A model generated the notes under the pieces. It had not been told where the DNA came from and searched no databases. It was given only the letters and a program-made list of their open reading frames with translations. From NCBI GenBank assembly GCA_000727475.1, contig KL647292.1, positions 5,003,162 to 5,067,161 of the forward strand: a stretch of DNA of 64,000 nt, given 5' to 3'. The position numbers and the translations under genes were made by a program. This DNA is from Sarcocystis neurona. Taxonomy: Eukaryota > Apicomplexa > Conoidasida > Eucoccidiorida > Sarcocystidae. Shown here one piece after another: positions 21,540 to 33,817 of this stretch (the first letter of the stretch is position 1; each line of letters starts with the position of its first letter).

Positions 21540-24394
21540 ATGGAAAATCCTTGCGCACACGATGACGTGTCAGCCTGCACAGCTGCGGCGGGCTCGAAAA
21601 ATATATCCGTCTTCTGCCGACTGAAGCCTCAGTCTTCCTCCGACAAGGCTCTCAGTTCTTTTGCAGTGGAGGACGAAAAAACCATCCGTATAAAGTACCC
21701 CATCGCGTCGAGCCCCCCGCTTGACCAGGGTCACAAAACAGGCACAACGAAGGCTTCGCTTATGTTTACATTTGATCGCGTGTACGATGAAACTTCGTCC
21801 CAAAAACTTGTATTCGAGGGGGTTGGTAAGCCTTTAGTAGAGGCTGTATGCAGCGGACTCAACGCTACAGTTCTTGCTTACGGCACAACCGCAAGTGGAA
21901 AAACCTACACGATTTTGGGTCCACGCACGGCGCCCGCAAACCGAAAAGCGTGTACGACTGTGGGTGCCCGGGCTGGACCGTCTTCAAAGCGTCAAGGCTG
22001 GCTCGCGGTGGAACCAAGGAGTCAACAGGTCGGCTTACAGCGCGGCGTGTCCGTATTTGGTAACTCCAGGCTCTCGACTGACGAAAACAAAGATTGCCAA
22101 TGCAGGAAGGCTGGTCTGTCAGCCTACGATTGTCAAGAGGAAGTTGGAGGAGAGCGTTCTGAGGACGGCCTGCTGCCTCGAATGATTTTTTATATGTATG
22201 ACTGCTTGGGACGGAAGACAGAAGTGCTGGGGAGAACGGTTGTCAAGGCGGCCGCCATGGAGGTTTACAATGACAGCATTGTTGATTTGGTAACAGGCAA
22301 GAGGGGACTGAAAATACACAAGCCTAAAATGGGGCAGGTCTCTATCGTTGGGCTCCACGAAGAAGTCCTTCCTGGGCCGGAAGCGGCCGTAGCCTTTCTA
22401 GAAAGGGTCGTGGACGAGCGAAAAACAGCAGCTACGAATGTTAACGCTGAATCCAGCAGATCACACTTCGTTTTCTGGCTTATCCTCCAAGAAACGACCT
22501 CCGCAACAGGTCAGCGAGCAACAGCAGTTCTGCAATTAAGACGTGCACAGTCTAAGCGTCTTGCGTGTGACCTGTAGTGTGACAAACGCAGCACAGATGC
22601 GTCTACGTGGCAGTAGAAGTCGCCATTGTCATGCGAGTGTAACGGCCAGTTACGGTGTTGTTTCGCGGAAGCCATCGCCGTAGACAACCAGGCTCTGTTC
22701 AACTGTGTCTTTTTTGTTGTTATATGACTTCGGGCTCATTTTCTGCAGGGTCGTCAACTACGGCGCGCTTGTCGGTAGTGGATTTAGCGGGTAGTGAAAG
22801 GCTGGTGAAGACCAACACGTGCGGTGGCACGCAGGTGGAAGGAGCGATGATCAATAAAAGTCTGACTTGCTTGGGGAAAGTTATCAACTGCTTGGCATTG
22901 TTAAACGAGGCGCACGGAGACCATGCTTCCGGAGCTGCGGAGGGCTACGGAGAAGTACCGTGTTCCACACAGCAGTGTAGGACACCGCATTTCATTCCCT
23001 ATCGTGACTCGAAACTGACTCGCCTCTTGCAGGATTCGCTCGGCGGGAATTCCCACACTTCTATAGTGCTCACCTGCTCCCAACAAGTGACGCATCTAGC
23101 TGAAAACATTTCCACCTTACGTTTTGGTCAGAGGGCTCGAAATGTAAAGAATTCTCCAAAAATGAATGAGGAGGCCGGCCAAGGGAAGTGTGAGATGCAA
23201 AAGGATATATCTCGATATCAAAACTACATTCGCGAACTTGCGTCGTGGGGAGAGACAGCCATTATAAAGCTGACAGATCGTACCCGTTCGGCAACGGAAA
23301 AACTGTGCCGCTCGCAAAACATACCAGTTCTGCACAAGACAGGCGGGGCTTCAAGGCGCGTCGGGCTGAAAAGGGCCAATACCTCAACACCCGGCTTTGT
23401 CAAAGGATGCTACGACGATGAGCGACAAGCAGAAGTGGTCGATGAGCTCCTTTCTGGCTTTCCGCCCCCGCCTAAAGCGCTGCAGCTAGATTATATAAAG
23501 GATGATGTGGCGATGAACATTCGACATCGCCTGCAGCATGAGCTGGTGTACAACACGAGAGTGGACGAAAGCGAAGCGATTACATGTAAGCCTGACTCTG
23601 TCCCTGCTTTTTCCGTCTTGACAGAATTCGCCCGACACGGGGGCGACGATTTCCAGATAGCTACTTTCGACGTGTACCCACATTCCGTCGGTCGGACTTC
23701 CGACGCAGCGTTGTCCCCCGGGCAGCGCCTCATACCACTTAGATTAAAGCAGCAAGGTGACTCCGGTGCAATGGACAAGGAAAGTGTGCAGTGCGACTGC
23801 GAAGGGTCAAGGCAAGTTAATGTCACTTCAAGCGGTTCTCAACAAGTCACTCCTACTACTTCGACGACCCACTGCTACAATATACACCCTGAAAGCGTGA
23901 AGAACGGAGAAGCTTATTCTTCATCATCAAGTGCGACCCAAGAAGTAAATAAGACGGGTGCAAAGAGGGCTTCGTGCACTTGTAATATTTTTCAGCAGCA
24001 GGGCGACGTGATTAGTCCGCAGCGACCTGACCTCAGCCTCTGCCAAACACAAGATGGTACTGGCCGAACTCAATCTCTTGGTCTTTCATCGGCTTACAGC
24101 AGGATGCATCCTGGAGTGGAGCCGCTGGAACCTATACCTGTGGCTGGCCGTGAAAACACGCCAAGACACGTCACACCCCCTAGAGCGCATCGCGCCTGCA
24201 CGGAGATAAGACACCACGCACGAGTCGTTGCTCGGCTGAAATTGCCAGCTTTTTGGGAGCCCGCTATGTCTTGGGTATCCCATATAAAGGGATTGCAGGA
24301 TTTGTTCCCAGGACGCGCAGGGAAACTAGAAGCGTTGCGTCGTGCTACTCAAAGGGATGATGTCATTCGTTTAAAACAAAGATTACTTTTGTAA
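21540..24394 (+). CDS. Kinesin motor protein, N-terminal motor, kinesin-1-like neck entry
   Basis: ATP-driven microtubule motor. CDS join(21540..22509, 22749..24394) gives 871 residues; the 239-bp GT-AG intron is phase 1 and restores ATG/SSTTARLSVVDLAGSE. Motor motifs in order: KNISVFCRLKP (about 20), P-loop AYGTTASGKTYT (about 113-124), GLLPRMIFYMYD, switch I NVNAESSRSH (about 303), switch II DLAGSE (about 336), IPYRDSKLTRLLQDSLGGN, and LRFGQRARNVKN closing the motor near 457. The FGQRA-KN ending is closest to kinesin-1. The motor is about 100 residues longer than usual because of inserts after the P-loop strand (about 130-205) and before IPYRDSKLT. The P-loop has Thr-Ala where GQTG/GQTS is usual. 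The tail (458-871) is polar, with little predicted coiled coil and a basic C-terminus. Start ATG 21540 is the first in frame and fits the motor N-terminus. Family assignment beyond kinesin is tentative. Confidence 0.9.
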
Positions 24395-25388
24395 GAGTAA
24401 CTACTCGTGTCATCGTTGAACCCCGGCGACCACAGAAAATTCTCCTTTGCTCGCACCTGGAGCGTCCGCAGGCATTCAGATTGATCATGTAGCAACAGGT
24501 ATTATACACTTAGTTGTACTTTTTTCGTGTGCAAGCAAAACTGTGTATGTGCCCCTGTATAGCTCTTCGCTGATCGGTATATGCGCATTCCGGAAGGAAA
24601 ATCCGATGCGCTCTATGGCAACGTGATGGTACGCGTGGGTGCTCGCGCATGCGTCAGTGCCGCTCCGTGATGATGACATTCATTCTGCATCCGGTACTCT
24701 AGTAGTCAAGCGTGTCCTTGTCTCACGGTGATGCCTGTCCTTTGCGCTACCATGGTTCCTCGGTTTCAGGGCGACATATCTTACGCAGATACGGCCGGTA
24801 CCACTACCCTCCACGTGTAATATTGAAGCACCTGCTTCATATGCAAAATGATGAGAGAGTGCAGTCACACAAGAAGGCGAAATTCAGTGTTTACGCAAAA
24901 CGGCGCTGAGCGAGGCGCTGAGCGCTAAGATGTTGATAGGCAGCCATCGGTTCGACGCTGTCGCGAGCGAATCGCGTAACAGAGAGTTCGGCGCACACTC
25001 AAAATACGATGGTAACAGGAACGCTGCGGCACTACCCGCATTCAGGAACTACGATACGTAATGAGCCTTTGGGGACAGGCGAGTGTTCTTGACGCGGTGC
25101 TACGGGCCACCGCCGTCGTTGCGATATTGATAGGGCAAGGTGACCTGTACTCCTACATTTAGAGTCAGCTGCCCTTATGTCGGAAGTTGCGATACACAAG
25201 AGGATCATTTGCGCGTATGAAGCCTCGGATAGTTTACGCCCTTCTTGGCCCTTCTGTGAGGAAATCCAGACGGCAAAACGCAGCACGCTTTGTCACAAAA
25301 ATTTACGGTTTCCTCTCCAGGCGAATCGTAAAGTCACGGGGACTATGTTGGCATAGGTCCACGTCAGGATTTTGACGTGGACTTTTAG
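24395..25388. other. Convergent intergenic region between kinesin and EF-hand genes
   Basis: About 1 kb between two stop codons facing each other. It should contain both 3' UTRs and polyadenylation signals. I see no open frame with coding features and no repeat. Confidence 0.6.
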
Positions 25389-26612
25389 CTACATCGCGTA
25401 CCTTTGCTTGTTTAGTCTTCCCTGCGCCCTTTCCAGATATTCGGTGAGTGTTATCCTTTTTTCTTGCCCTTCAGGTCCTTTTTCCTCCTCTCCAAAAATT
25501 GCCTGTATTTCCTGCATTGGTGCATAACTAGAGGCATGGCGTATTAGTAGGCGCGGCCCGAAACAGCAGAGGACAAGCGGACGGCGGAAGGAAAGTCGTG
25601 GCGAAGGGTGTGAACACAATTACACCCACCCGTCACCGTGAGCCACAGGAAGACATGGAGATACACTCGCACGCGTTACTTGATCACCCGGCAGCTTGTG
25701 TCGCCGGAGGAGATGATGCTTCATATCTACCTCAGTGAAGTGCCGGTCGTTCGGAGCTACTGAGCTGATATCGCTCACTTGATCTAGCATTTCCCTCCCG
25801 AAGCGGACAAAGAGAATCTGGAGTGTCTGTTCAACACTAATTTCTCCAGAAAAATTGGTGTCGTACATGAGAAACTGAACAAGACTGAAGAACTTTCGGG
25901 GCTCGAGACCTGCTCAAAGAAAACACGGGAGACATTCACTGAATGGCTTCACTAGTGGCAGGCGCCGCAAATATGTAGGAATCTGTCGCGACATGACATC
26001 TCTCACCCGTAAAGTCGTTTATTCCCCTCTGGTACATGACCAGGAACTCACTCCAGCTGATGTGCTGGTCAAGGTCTTCGTCCACTTCCCATATGACAAC
26101 CTCAAGCTCGTGCTGCATGCACAGAACCACGCATTGAGACATCCGAGGCACAAACTCGTAGTTTTAATGCATTGCAACGCTATGTAGCGCACGTGAACGA
26201 ATGGCGCCTTACCATCGCTTTTACATACTCATTCTCAAAAAGCGGCAACACCACAAGTGTAGCACACTGATGCCGCTTTGCTACACAGCCTGAGCATGCA
26301 GTCCGGAGAGGCGAACGTACAGTATCGCGTGGGCGGGTGTTAGTTCACGGGATTTCGTGTGAACGAGGAATGGGCAATAAAATGACGTCACGTTCTCTGC
26401 AGTTTGTTTCAGCAGAGACCTCACGCGTACACGCAGACGCTTACTTTGGGCATTTTGTGGCCCAAGGACCCCAGGGCGCTGGTAATCTCCTGCAAGCTGA
26501 GCTTTCCATCTTTGTCTGTGTCCATCCAATTAAACACTCGCTTCAGAGCATGGAGCTCAACAGGAGTCGGCTGCTCAGCTGTCTCGAGATCAAGAGGTCC
26601 CGTCAAAGGCAT
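25389..26612 (-). CDS. Four-EF-hand calmodulin-like calcium-binding protein, probably axonemal
   Basis: CDS complement(join(25389..25511, 25779..25909, 26007..26112, 26445..26612)), 175 residues; splice phases 0, 1 and 0 agree and all introns are GT-AG. EF loop 1 (residues 31-42, DTDKDGKLSLQE) and loop 2 (67-78, DEDLDQHISWSE) keep Asp at 1, 3 and 5 and Glu at 12, so they should bind Ca2+. Loop 3 (108-119, DTNFSGEISVEQ) has Gln at 12. The fourth hand, around GEEEKGPEGQEK, is degenerate. Joined junctions read HKMPK/HELEVVIWEVDED and NDFTG/LEPRKFF, as expected for a continuous EF-hand protein. It is slightly longer than calmodulin (149) and lies head-to-head with HYDIN. An AG acceptor ends 2 bp before the ATG, so a 5' UTR intron or a further upstream coding exon is possible. 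The axonemal role is inferred from context only. Confidence 0.85.
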
Positions 26613-27457
26613 TTCTGCAAGCCAGAAACGGCGTCTTGAGGGAAATCACGGATTTTACAAGCTGCGTAGCCGTCCGCCGAGCTCACAGGCGACGCCGTTC
26701 GGGATTCAGTGTTTCTTCGATTGCCCAAATTGATATACTTTAAACGTGTCGTCACAGCCTTTCCATTCCGTTTGGTCAGAACTTAAAAACTTGAGCGAGG
26801 GTTGGGCACCATGCTCTCGATGGCACTGGTCACTGGAAGGTCCCACAGCTCATTAATCAGCGCATCCTCTACATGTCAAGCGCAGTGATTGCCCAGCTGT
26901 TCACCCCTACAAAAGGGCGTCGAGTGGAACGCTCTTAAAGTTAGGACACATCAGCTTGTACTGTTATTACGAAGGATAACCGGAGGAGACGAATCTGCGG
27001 GGACAAAAAAGCAAGAGTGTGTGCGTCTTTTCCCAGCGTCGCGGGGGGCGGACAGCCCGAGGACGACGTACACCTATGCGTGGAAGTTTGTGTGGAAGCC
27101 GAAGGGGATGCGCCTTCTGTTTGACTGCTCCAGATCTGCAACGATCTAGCTTCTCAGAATCGATGTTACCGATGCACCAAAGAGCAGACTGTTCGTGTGC
27201 GTGGACCTGTGCTCCCCTCAGCCTTCTTAGGTATTGCAGCGCTGCAGCTACTTCACATCACGCAGCATCGCATTCACCATGCTACCTTCGCCCGTGTGCT
27301 TCAGTGCCCTGCTAAGCAAGATTTATAATTGAAGGTTGATATTTTCCCCCTGAAATTCGTATTTATTACACGCCACCCTGAGAACGATCAGCCTTGAAAC
27401 CGCATATCAGCAAATGGTTCTGTCCTCGATTGTGGTAGGGGTAAATGGCTAAGACAA
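26613..27457. promoter_or_regulatory. 845-bp divergent intergenic region between EF-hand and HYDIN genes
   Basis: The two genes start in opposite directions from this interval, so both promoters should lie here. I see no TATA box or operator I would stand behind. A minus-strand open stretch at 26941-27141 with an acceptor-like pyrimidine run could be a leader exon of the EF-hand gene. Confidence 0.4.
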
Positions 27458-30400
27458 ATGGCGACGCTCCCAGAATCGAGCAGGCCCAAAGGGGAGGCTG
27501 CCACTAGACATCTAAAACTGTCACGCGTGGACTGCGCGCCATCTTTTGAGGCGGTTGGTAGCACGTCGACGAAGCCGCGAACCCCAAAAGGATCTCTGTT
27601 GCCAGAGGACTCCCGTCCAGAGCAGATAGTTTCTACCGTGTCCCCGATAAAGGTGGGCCTTGCCACACGGCAGTCCGTACCTTCTGCATCGAAAGATGCG
27701 TGTGCAAGGATGCAGAAGTTCACAGATTGTCCGGTTGATGCGCCGATCGTGCGTTGCGAAGGGGCAGCCTTAGCAGCATATCCGTGCCCCCAACCAGACG
27801 CAACGGCCAACTTGAATCATCCTCGCAATGCGGGACCCGCTTCGGAATCGCGCACATCTACTCGGGTACCAAGCCGTGCGTCAACACAAAAGTTTGATCT
27901 TGCCAACTGCGCGATGCCGTTTCGCACAGCAGAAGGAACGGTTATTCATAAGACGGCAGCAGAAGAGGCGCAGAGGTTTCACCAGCTGCGACAATGTCAC
28001 CCGGAGTTGCGTGATGATCCAAACCCCGTGATAGAAATTATTGACACTGAACTGGGTCCGAAAGCCTCTTCTGTTACACTGGGGCAGCCGCTGTTTGAGC
28101 CCAGTCCTCAGGTTGTCTTTTTCCTCGATTACACGCCTTTCGAGGTGTATGAATACACACTCAAACTGCGCAACAAGGATACCGTAACGAGGCGCGTGCA
28201 AATCATTCAGCCGCCCCTACAGGAGTTTAGTGTGGTGTCTTACAAAGAAAAAACTAACCCCAATGTGCAGAAAGTTGCCCCGGGAATGACGGCGACATAT
28301 ACGGTGCGCTTCAGTCCTGCCAATACTGCAAATTACTCTTCCTCGCTGACCGTGCTCACCGAGAGAGAGAAGTTTATCATACCCCTCCGCGCCATACACG
28401 GGCTTGGTTACCTCGAAGCTCCTTCCATTCTTGACTTCGGCGTCATTCCTGTCAAAGTTAAGTCAGAGAAGACTGCGTTGTTGAGGAACGTAGGTACCCG
28501 GCAACTGGATCTGTGTCTGCAGTCCGACCTTCCGTTCTCCGCCGTACCGGATAGATGCGTTTTGGATGTTGGCGACGCTGTGCAGCTGGTCGTCTTTTTC
28601 GAGCCAGAAAGCCGCAAGAAGCATACAGGAAAAGTCAGTTTGACGTCCACGGAAGTAAGTTTCCACCAAATACTACGTTAAGCTACACGTTCCACCGGGT
28701 CAAAGAACACAGTAACCGACTGCCTGCACCCAAAGTGCTGCCGTCGCTTACACGCGCGCATCATACTGGTGAACTTCAAGTTGCCCTTCCCGCCTTACAG
28801 GGTCTCGAGTTTTTAATTCAACTTGTTGGAGTATCTGAGGATGGGGACGTTAGCTTGTCAACGACCAGTGTCAAGATGGATGATACATCCGTTGATTTGA
28901 TAAGCGAAAAAACCATGTACATCCATAACAATACGGAGTATCACCTACCGTTCAAGTGGAAGTTCGAGGATGAAGAAGACAGTCGTTGCGAGACAACTTC
29001 GGCCTCGAGTCTCGGCGGAGTTGTCAAGAAACGTGCTTTCTCGCTTAGCCCCGTGGAAGGTCGCGTGTGGGCAAATACCACACTTCCAGTCTCAGTCACG
29101 TTTTCTCCGACAACCGCTACGAAATACTCGAGGAAAGCTCGCTGCTGGATTGCGGGAAGGTAAACGCTGAGAATGGCCTTTCGGTCACAGTATGTATCTC
29201 ATTGCTCGGGAATATCCTCCTTAGCTACTGCAGTGCTTCCTCGTGAATAGCATCTCCTCTGGCGGCCGTGCTCTCACACTGTGTATCCTACGTCCCGCAG
29301 AGAAAAAAGTCTTACGCTCGCTCTCTACGGCTCGGGTCTAGGCCCGAAAGCCGCAGTATTCGCGTACGATGAGGATTTTGGACAGGTTGTTATCCACACG
29401 CAGAAGTCGCGCGAATTCGAAATTGTCAATCAGGTAAAGAACCGTGCACAACGGTTGCTTCGGCAGCCCAAACAGCAGAGTAAACCCCACCCGGTGACAC
29501 TGCAAAACTACACTGCTGATGCGGCAGTTTTTTGTCTCTGGATTGGCGTTGTGCCTAAATATTTGGTTCAAGGGTAATATTGCAGTCAAGTTTCACATTG
29601 ACAAGGATTATTCCCCGTTTAAAAGACATTTCGACTTTTTGCCATCTACTGGCCAAATAAGCGCCGGAGACACTGTCAAAATACAAGTATTCTTTGTTCC
29701 CGCCGTGCTAGGCCACTTTCAAGAAGTGTTCAAATGTCAAATCGAGGACTTGCCTGAGCCTTTGCTGATTCCCCTAAAGGTAATGTTAGCCCCCCCCTTA
29801 CCGACGTCCCCCTGTTAATAGCATCCGATCTACTTGTAAAGTTCTCTGTAGGCCAGCGTAAGGCCTTTGGAGAAATGGAGGGAGAACTTTCACACCCGCT
29901 TCCAGAAGGGGTTGTTTTGTATGCTGCAGGGAGAAGTCATACCGCCTCCAATGTCTTTCGATTCTGCCGTGGTAGAATTCGGCCAAGTGTCTCTGGGTTT
30001 CACCGAAACCAGGACACTGACAATAACCAACTCCTCATCAGCGGCACAGCCCTTTTCCCTAAGGGTGGAGCCCGTGACCGCAGAGATGGATGTTCCGACA
30101 AACGCAACGAGTGATCTGCGGTATTCACCGTCATCGGGTGTTCTGGAACCTCATGGAAGCCAGCAGGTTACTCTCGAATTCACACCGCTGACGCCCACTG
30201 TGTACGATATGAAACTCGTCCTGGATCTACGAGGGTCAGCCTCGCATCTTCACTGCATCCCAGTAGTCGCTTCCTGCGGCTTGCCCGTTGTAACTGTTGA
30301 GCCCACTGACGAGCTACGATTCGATGAAGTCTTCCTGCGCTATCCTTATCGCCAAAAGATATTGGTACATAATCCGTCAGCCCTCGCAGTGAGGTACGAA

Positions 30401-33400
30401 GTCGCTACAGAGGTCAGTCACCACACGCTGCGAAGCGATGCGTTATTTAGTGCGAGTTACGTGTTTCACATGAAACTGGGGATACTTCGACACACTTTTA
30501 CCAAAATGAAGCGGGAACCCCTGCAGTGCAGATAACTGGAAGTTTCACGTTACGCGGACACTGTAGCCGCGCGCGGGGTAGTCCGTCTGACGGAAAAGGC
30601 GAGAAAGCTCGTGTTGGAGAGCTACCCAATTAGTTCGTCATGCAAAGTGTCCTAGGGTACACTTGGAGTGCGCCTTTTGGTAAAGAGATGAAAGCTAGTA
30701 TTGGAGAGCTACCCAACTGATTTGTACAGGTCGACCCTTGTACCTATTCTTTTCCTCCTTCTTCAAGTATAGCTACGACCTCATTACACACCACAGAGAT
30801 TAGGACGCATTTCTATGCGGGAATCCGGCGTTTGTGTGAACCTCTGCGCAGGGATTATCCTCTGAGCATTCACTTCAGATAGAGAATCAAGAGGGCGTCA
30901 TAACACCCAGTCAGAGTAAGCCTGTGTTTGTGACGCTGACGGCTCAAAAGGCGGGTGCAGTCTCGGGCACGCTCCTGCTCATGGTAGCAGGAACAAAGGA
31001 GCCCATACGGTGGAGTATTCATGCGACAGCTAGCGGCCCGAAAATCAAGGTTGACGCAAAGGACATGAATTGGGGAAAGGTACGCAGCGGGCCATCAGGA
31101 CAGGTTAAAAAGCTGCTTTACACTTCGACATACACACGATATTAATGGATGCTTTTTCTTCACGACGTTGCGCGTAGATTACTTGTCTGGAGGAAGTATC
31201 GAAGGCGCTCAAGATAACGAATGTGTCTCCGATTCCGGCTCATATCACGTGCACGCTGAAAAGTAGAGACACCTTTTTCAAGCTACCTCGGCGCCTGCTA
31301 TCCCTGGATCCCGGTGCTACCGAATCCGTGGAAATCATTGCAGAATTCAGTGAAGTCGTCACAGTGCGGGAGACAGTGGTTTTGACTGTCGACGAAGGAG
31401 CGGAGATAAGCGTTTCGCTTTCTGGAACGGTATGCAAAAGCATTCTCATGCCAGTCAAGACCAGTCGAGACTCTGGCAGGCAAGCCTATCTTGTAGTCAC
31501 TTTTCTTGTTGACAGATCTTGTACAGTGTTTCGTTATGACGACGCAACGAGGAAAACTGCCTCTAAAGCATGGAAGCCAGGTCCTCCAATCTGGGTCACG
31601 TATGAGGAGCAGTTGTCCTCCTGTGCTCTCCTATCTGTATGGCTTCCAAGGGAGTTCATTCGCCAATTGTTTTTTCAAGGGATATATCACTGGTAGACTT
31701 TGGCAAGGTCTTTACTACGCAGTCCCACACAATTTCCTTCTCCCTTACCAACCGTGGCCGACGTGCTAGAAGAATATCCTGGGTAGAATCCTACTGCCGG
31801 GGCAAGCAGAGAGACGATGTCCCAGCTTTTTCTATAGTACCTGACACGGCTTTTGTGGAAGCGGGCGGTTCAGTTCAAGTAAGCGTACACTGCTGTACAG
31901 TAAGCCTGGACCTTATCAATGGCACGGCCCAGAGCATAGAGCTCTTTTCTTGAGTGTGTCGAACTGACACACACTATTTTCTATCTGAAAGATTAATGGT
32001 CGTGTCTTCGCTTCAACGCGTTTTTAGGATGCGCCCCTCTTCTGTTGATCTGCAGTTCGACTACTGCGCGTGTAGTTCCTCGCCCGGCAAGTTCACCTAC
32101 GTTCTGTCGTGCGTTGAACTCAATGGCTTTGGAGTGAAACCTGTGCCGGTGGCAACGAGTACCGCAAAAGGAGAGTTCCTCATCCCCTCTGTAGTTATCT
32201 CTCCACCGCTCGTGTCGTTCCGGTGAGTACCAGCTGATGCAGAAACACTTGGTTTACCCCGTCCCACTTGAGTGTCAAATTATATCCCAGGTCTTCAGCA
32301 GACATATCGCGGCAAATCATCTGACGAGCGGTTTGTATATGCGTCGGGCTTCTCAGGGGCAGTCGTATCCGTTGTGAGAACTATGAAGACTGATTTGCTT
32401 CTCGACGCATTGAGCTGCTCCGGAAAGAGTGCAGTGTTCCTCTGTCTAACCACTTGCGAAGAATGAGCCTTCACGTCCATTTCGGTGTTGTTGCCTACTC
32501 ATGTAGTGCGCACGTGCTTCGACGGCACTACACGATTCACCAACCACGTAGGTACTAGTAATAGTTATCAACGCAGTAGATGCGTCGAGTTCTGTCCAGC
32601 ACGCGGATTGTATAAGGCGTGTCCACCTGATACGCTTGCGGTGTGTGTGGGCATCGCCTGGTTTGCTCCGACCTACAGATATATACGTTCTGAAGGTTGC
32701 TCCGCAGAGCGACAGAGTCAACAGCTGTACGCCATCAATGATACCGCCTTGCCAACGACCTGCTTCCTGAAAGTCTCAGCTCCTTTTTGTGTAACTCCGG
32801 CACGTCTGACGATGCGGCCTAGAGAACAGCAGCCTTTTACAGTCTTTTTCGATCCATTCTTCAACGGCCGCCAATGCTCCAAAATCAGGTGTGTTAAGTG
32901 GGGCCACGTGCGAGACGGGTTGCGCTTCAGCGCGACGTCAGTATCCCGGCCCACTTCAGAGTCGCAGACGGGCCTGAGCGCTTTGTCGTGTATCCTCGGT
33001 AATGCTATTTCTAACAATATATCTGGGGCTTCGGACTAAAAGCTTCCGAAACTGCAGGTGTATTGACTGGCCTGGAATTTGTTTGCACGCGCTGCTGAGA
33101 AGGTGTATTTTCCTATATCTACTGCGGATACAGAGATAGGCTTGAAATAGGATACGAAAATCACAAGAAGACAGACGTCGCGGAGCTTAAGGCAGAAGTG
33201 GTCTTTCCTAACGTGGAGATTGACCAGTCGTGCCTGGATTTCGGTTGCGTTTTCAACGAAACGACGAAAAGATTGCCTATCACTGTGAAAAACCCAACGG
33301 AGCTTCCTGTCACCTATCGCTGGTACCTGACAGACCAGTGCAAATTCACGTACACGAGGGGTGAGTGCTACGCTCAGGAGAGGAGAGCTGCTTGTGGAGG

Positions 33401-33817
33401 GCCTGTGGAAGGCCTTGGGGAGTACCAAAACTCAATTGTGGCCTTCCTAATAAGACCTCGTAGCTTGGTGCAAAACGACGTGTCTAGAAGCAGCATTTCA
33501 CTCTGCCCTTAGCGGGGCGATATTCACACGCAAATGTGCCCTTTTTACGTGAGCTTTAGTAGAGATTGAGACAGAAGTTTGAGTGGTCGTAACAATCTAC
33601 CTTCCTGCAGGCGACGAAAACATTCCTTTGGCTCTTCTTGGAATCACACCGCCTCCCGTTAAAAAAATCTTTGACTTCCTCCCTTTCACTGGGACGCTCG
33701 AGCCGGGTGGATCAGACACTATCACGGCGACTTTCTACGGCCCCTCCGAGTTAAACGTCAGCGCGGTTGCTTTGTGCGAAGTGACTGATGGCCCGGAATA
33801 TTCTTTAACGCTGAGAG
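27458..33817 (+). other. HYDIN: HYDIN exons 1-12, N-terminal ASH/MSP repeats
   Basis: Exons: 27458-28654, 28801-29159, 29301-29433, 29573-29779, 29930-30412, 30879-31079, 31178-31429, 31651-31878, 32056-32222, 32679-32888, 33134-33360, 33611-33817. Frames join at phases 0, 2, 0, 0, 0, 0, 0, 0, 2, 2, 1 (exon 12 ends in phase 1). Exon 1 codes for 399 residues: a Pro/Ser-rich leader, then the first beta domain. Repeated features are FGQVSLGF, FGVIPVKV and FGCVFNE strand motifs, and closing motifs such as FSPANTANYSS and FDPFFNGRQ. Introns are 98-490 bp. Confidence 0.85.
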
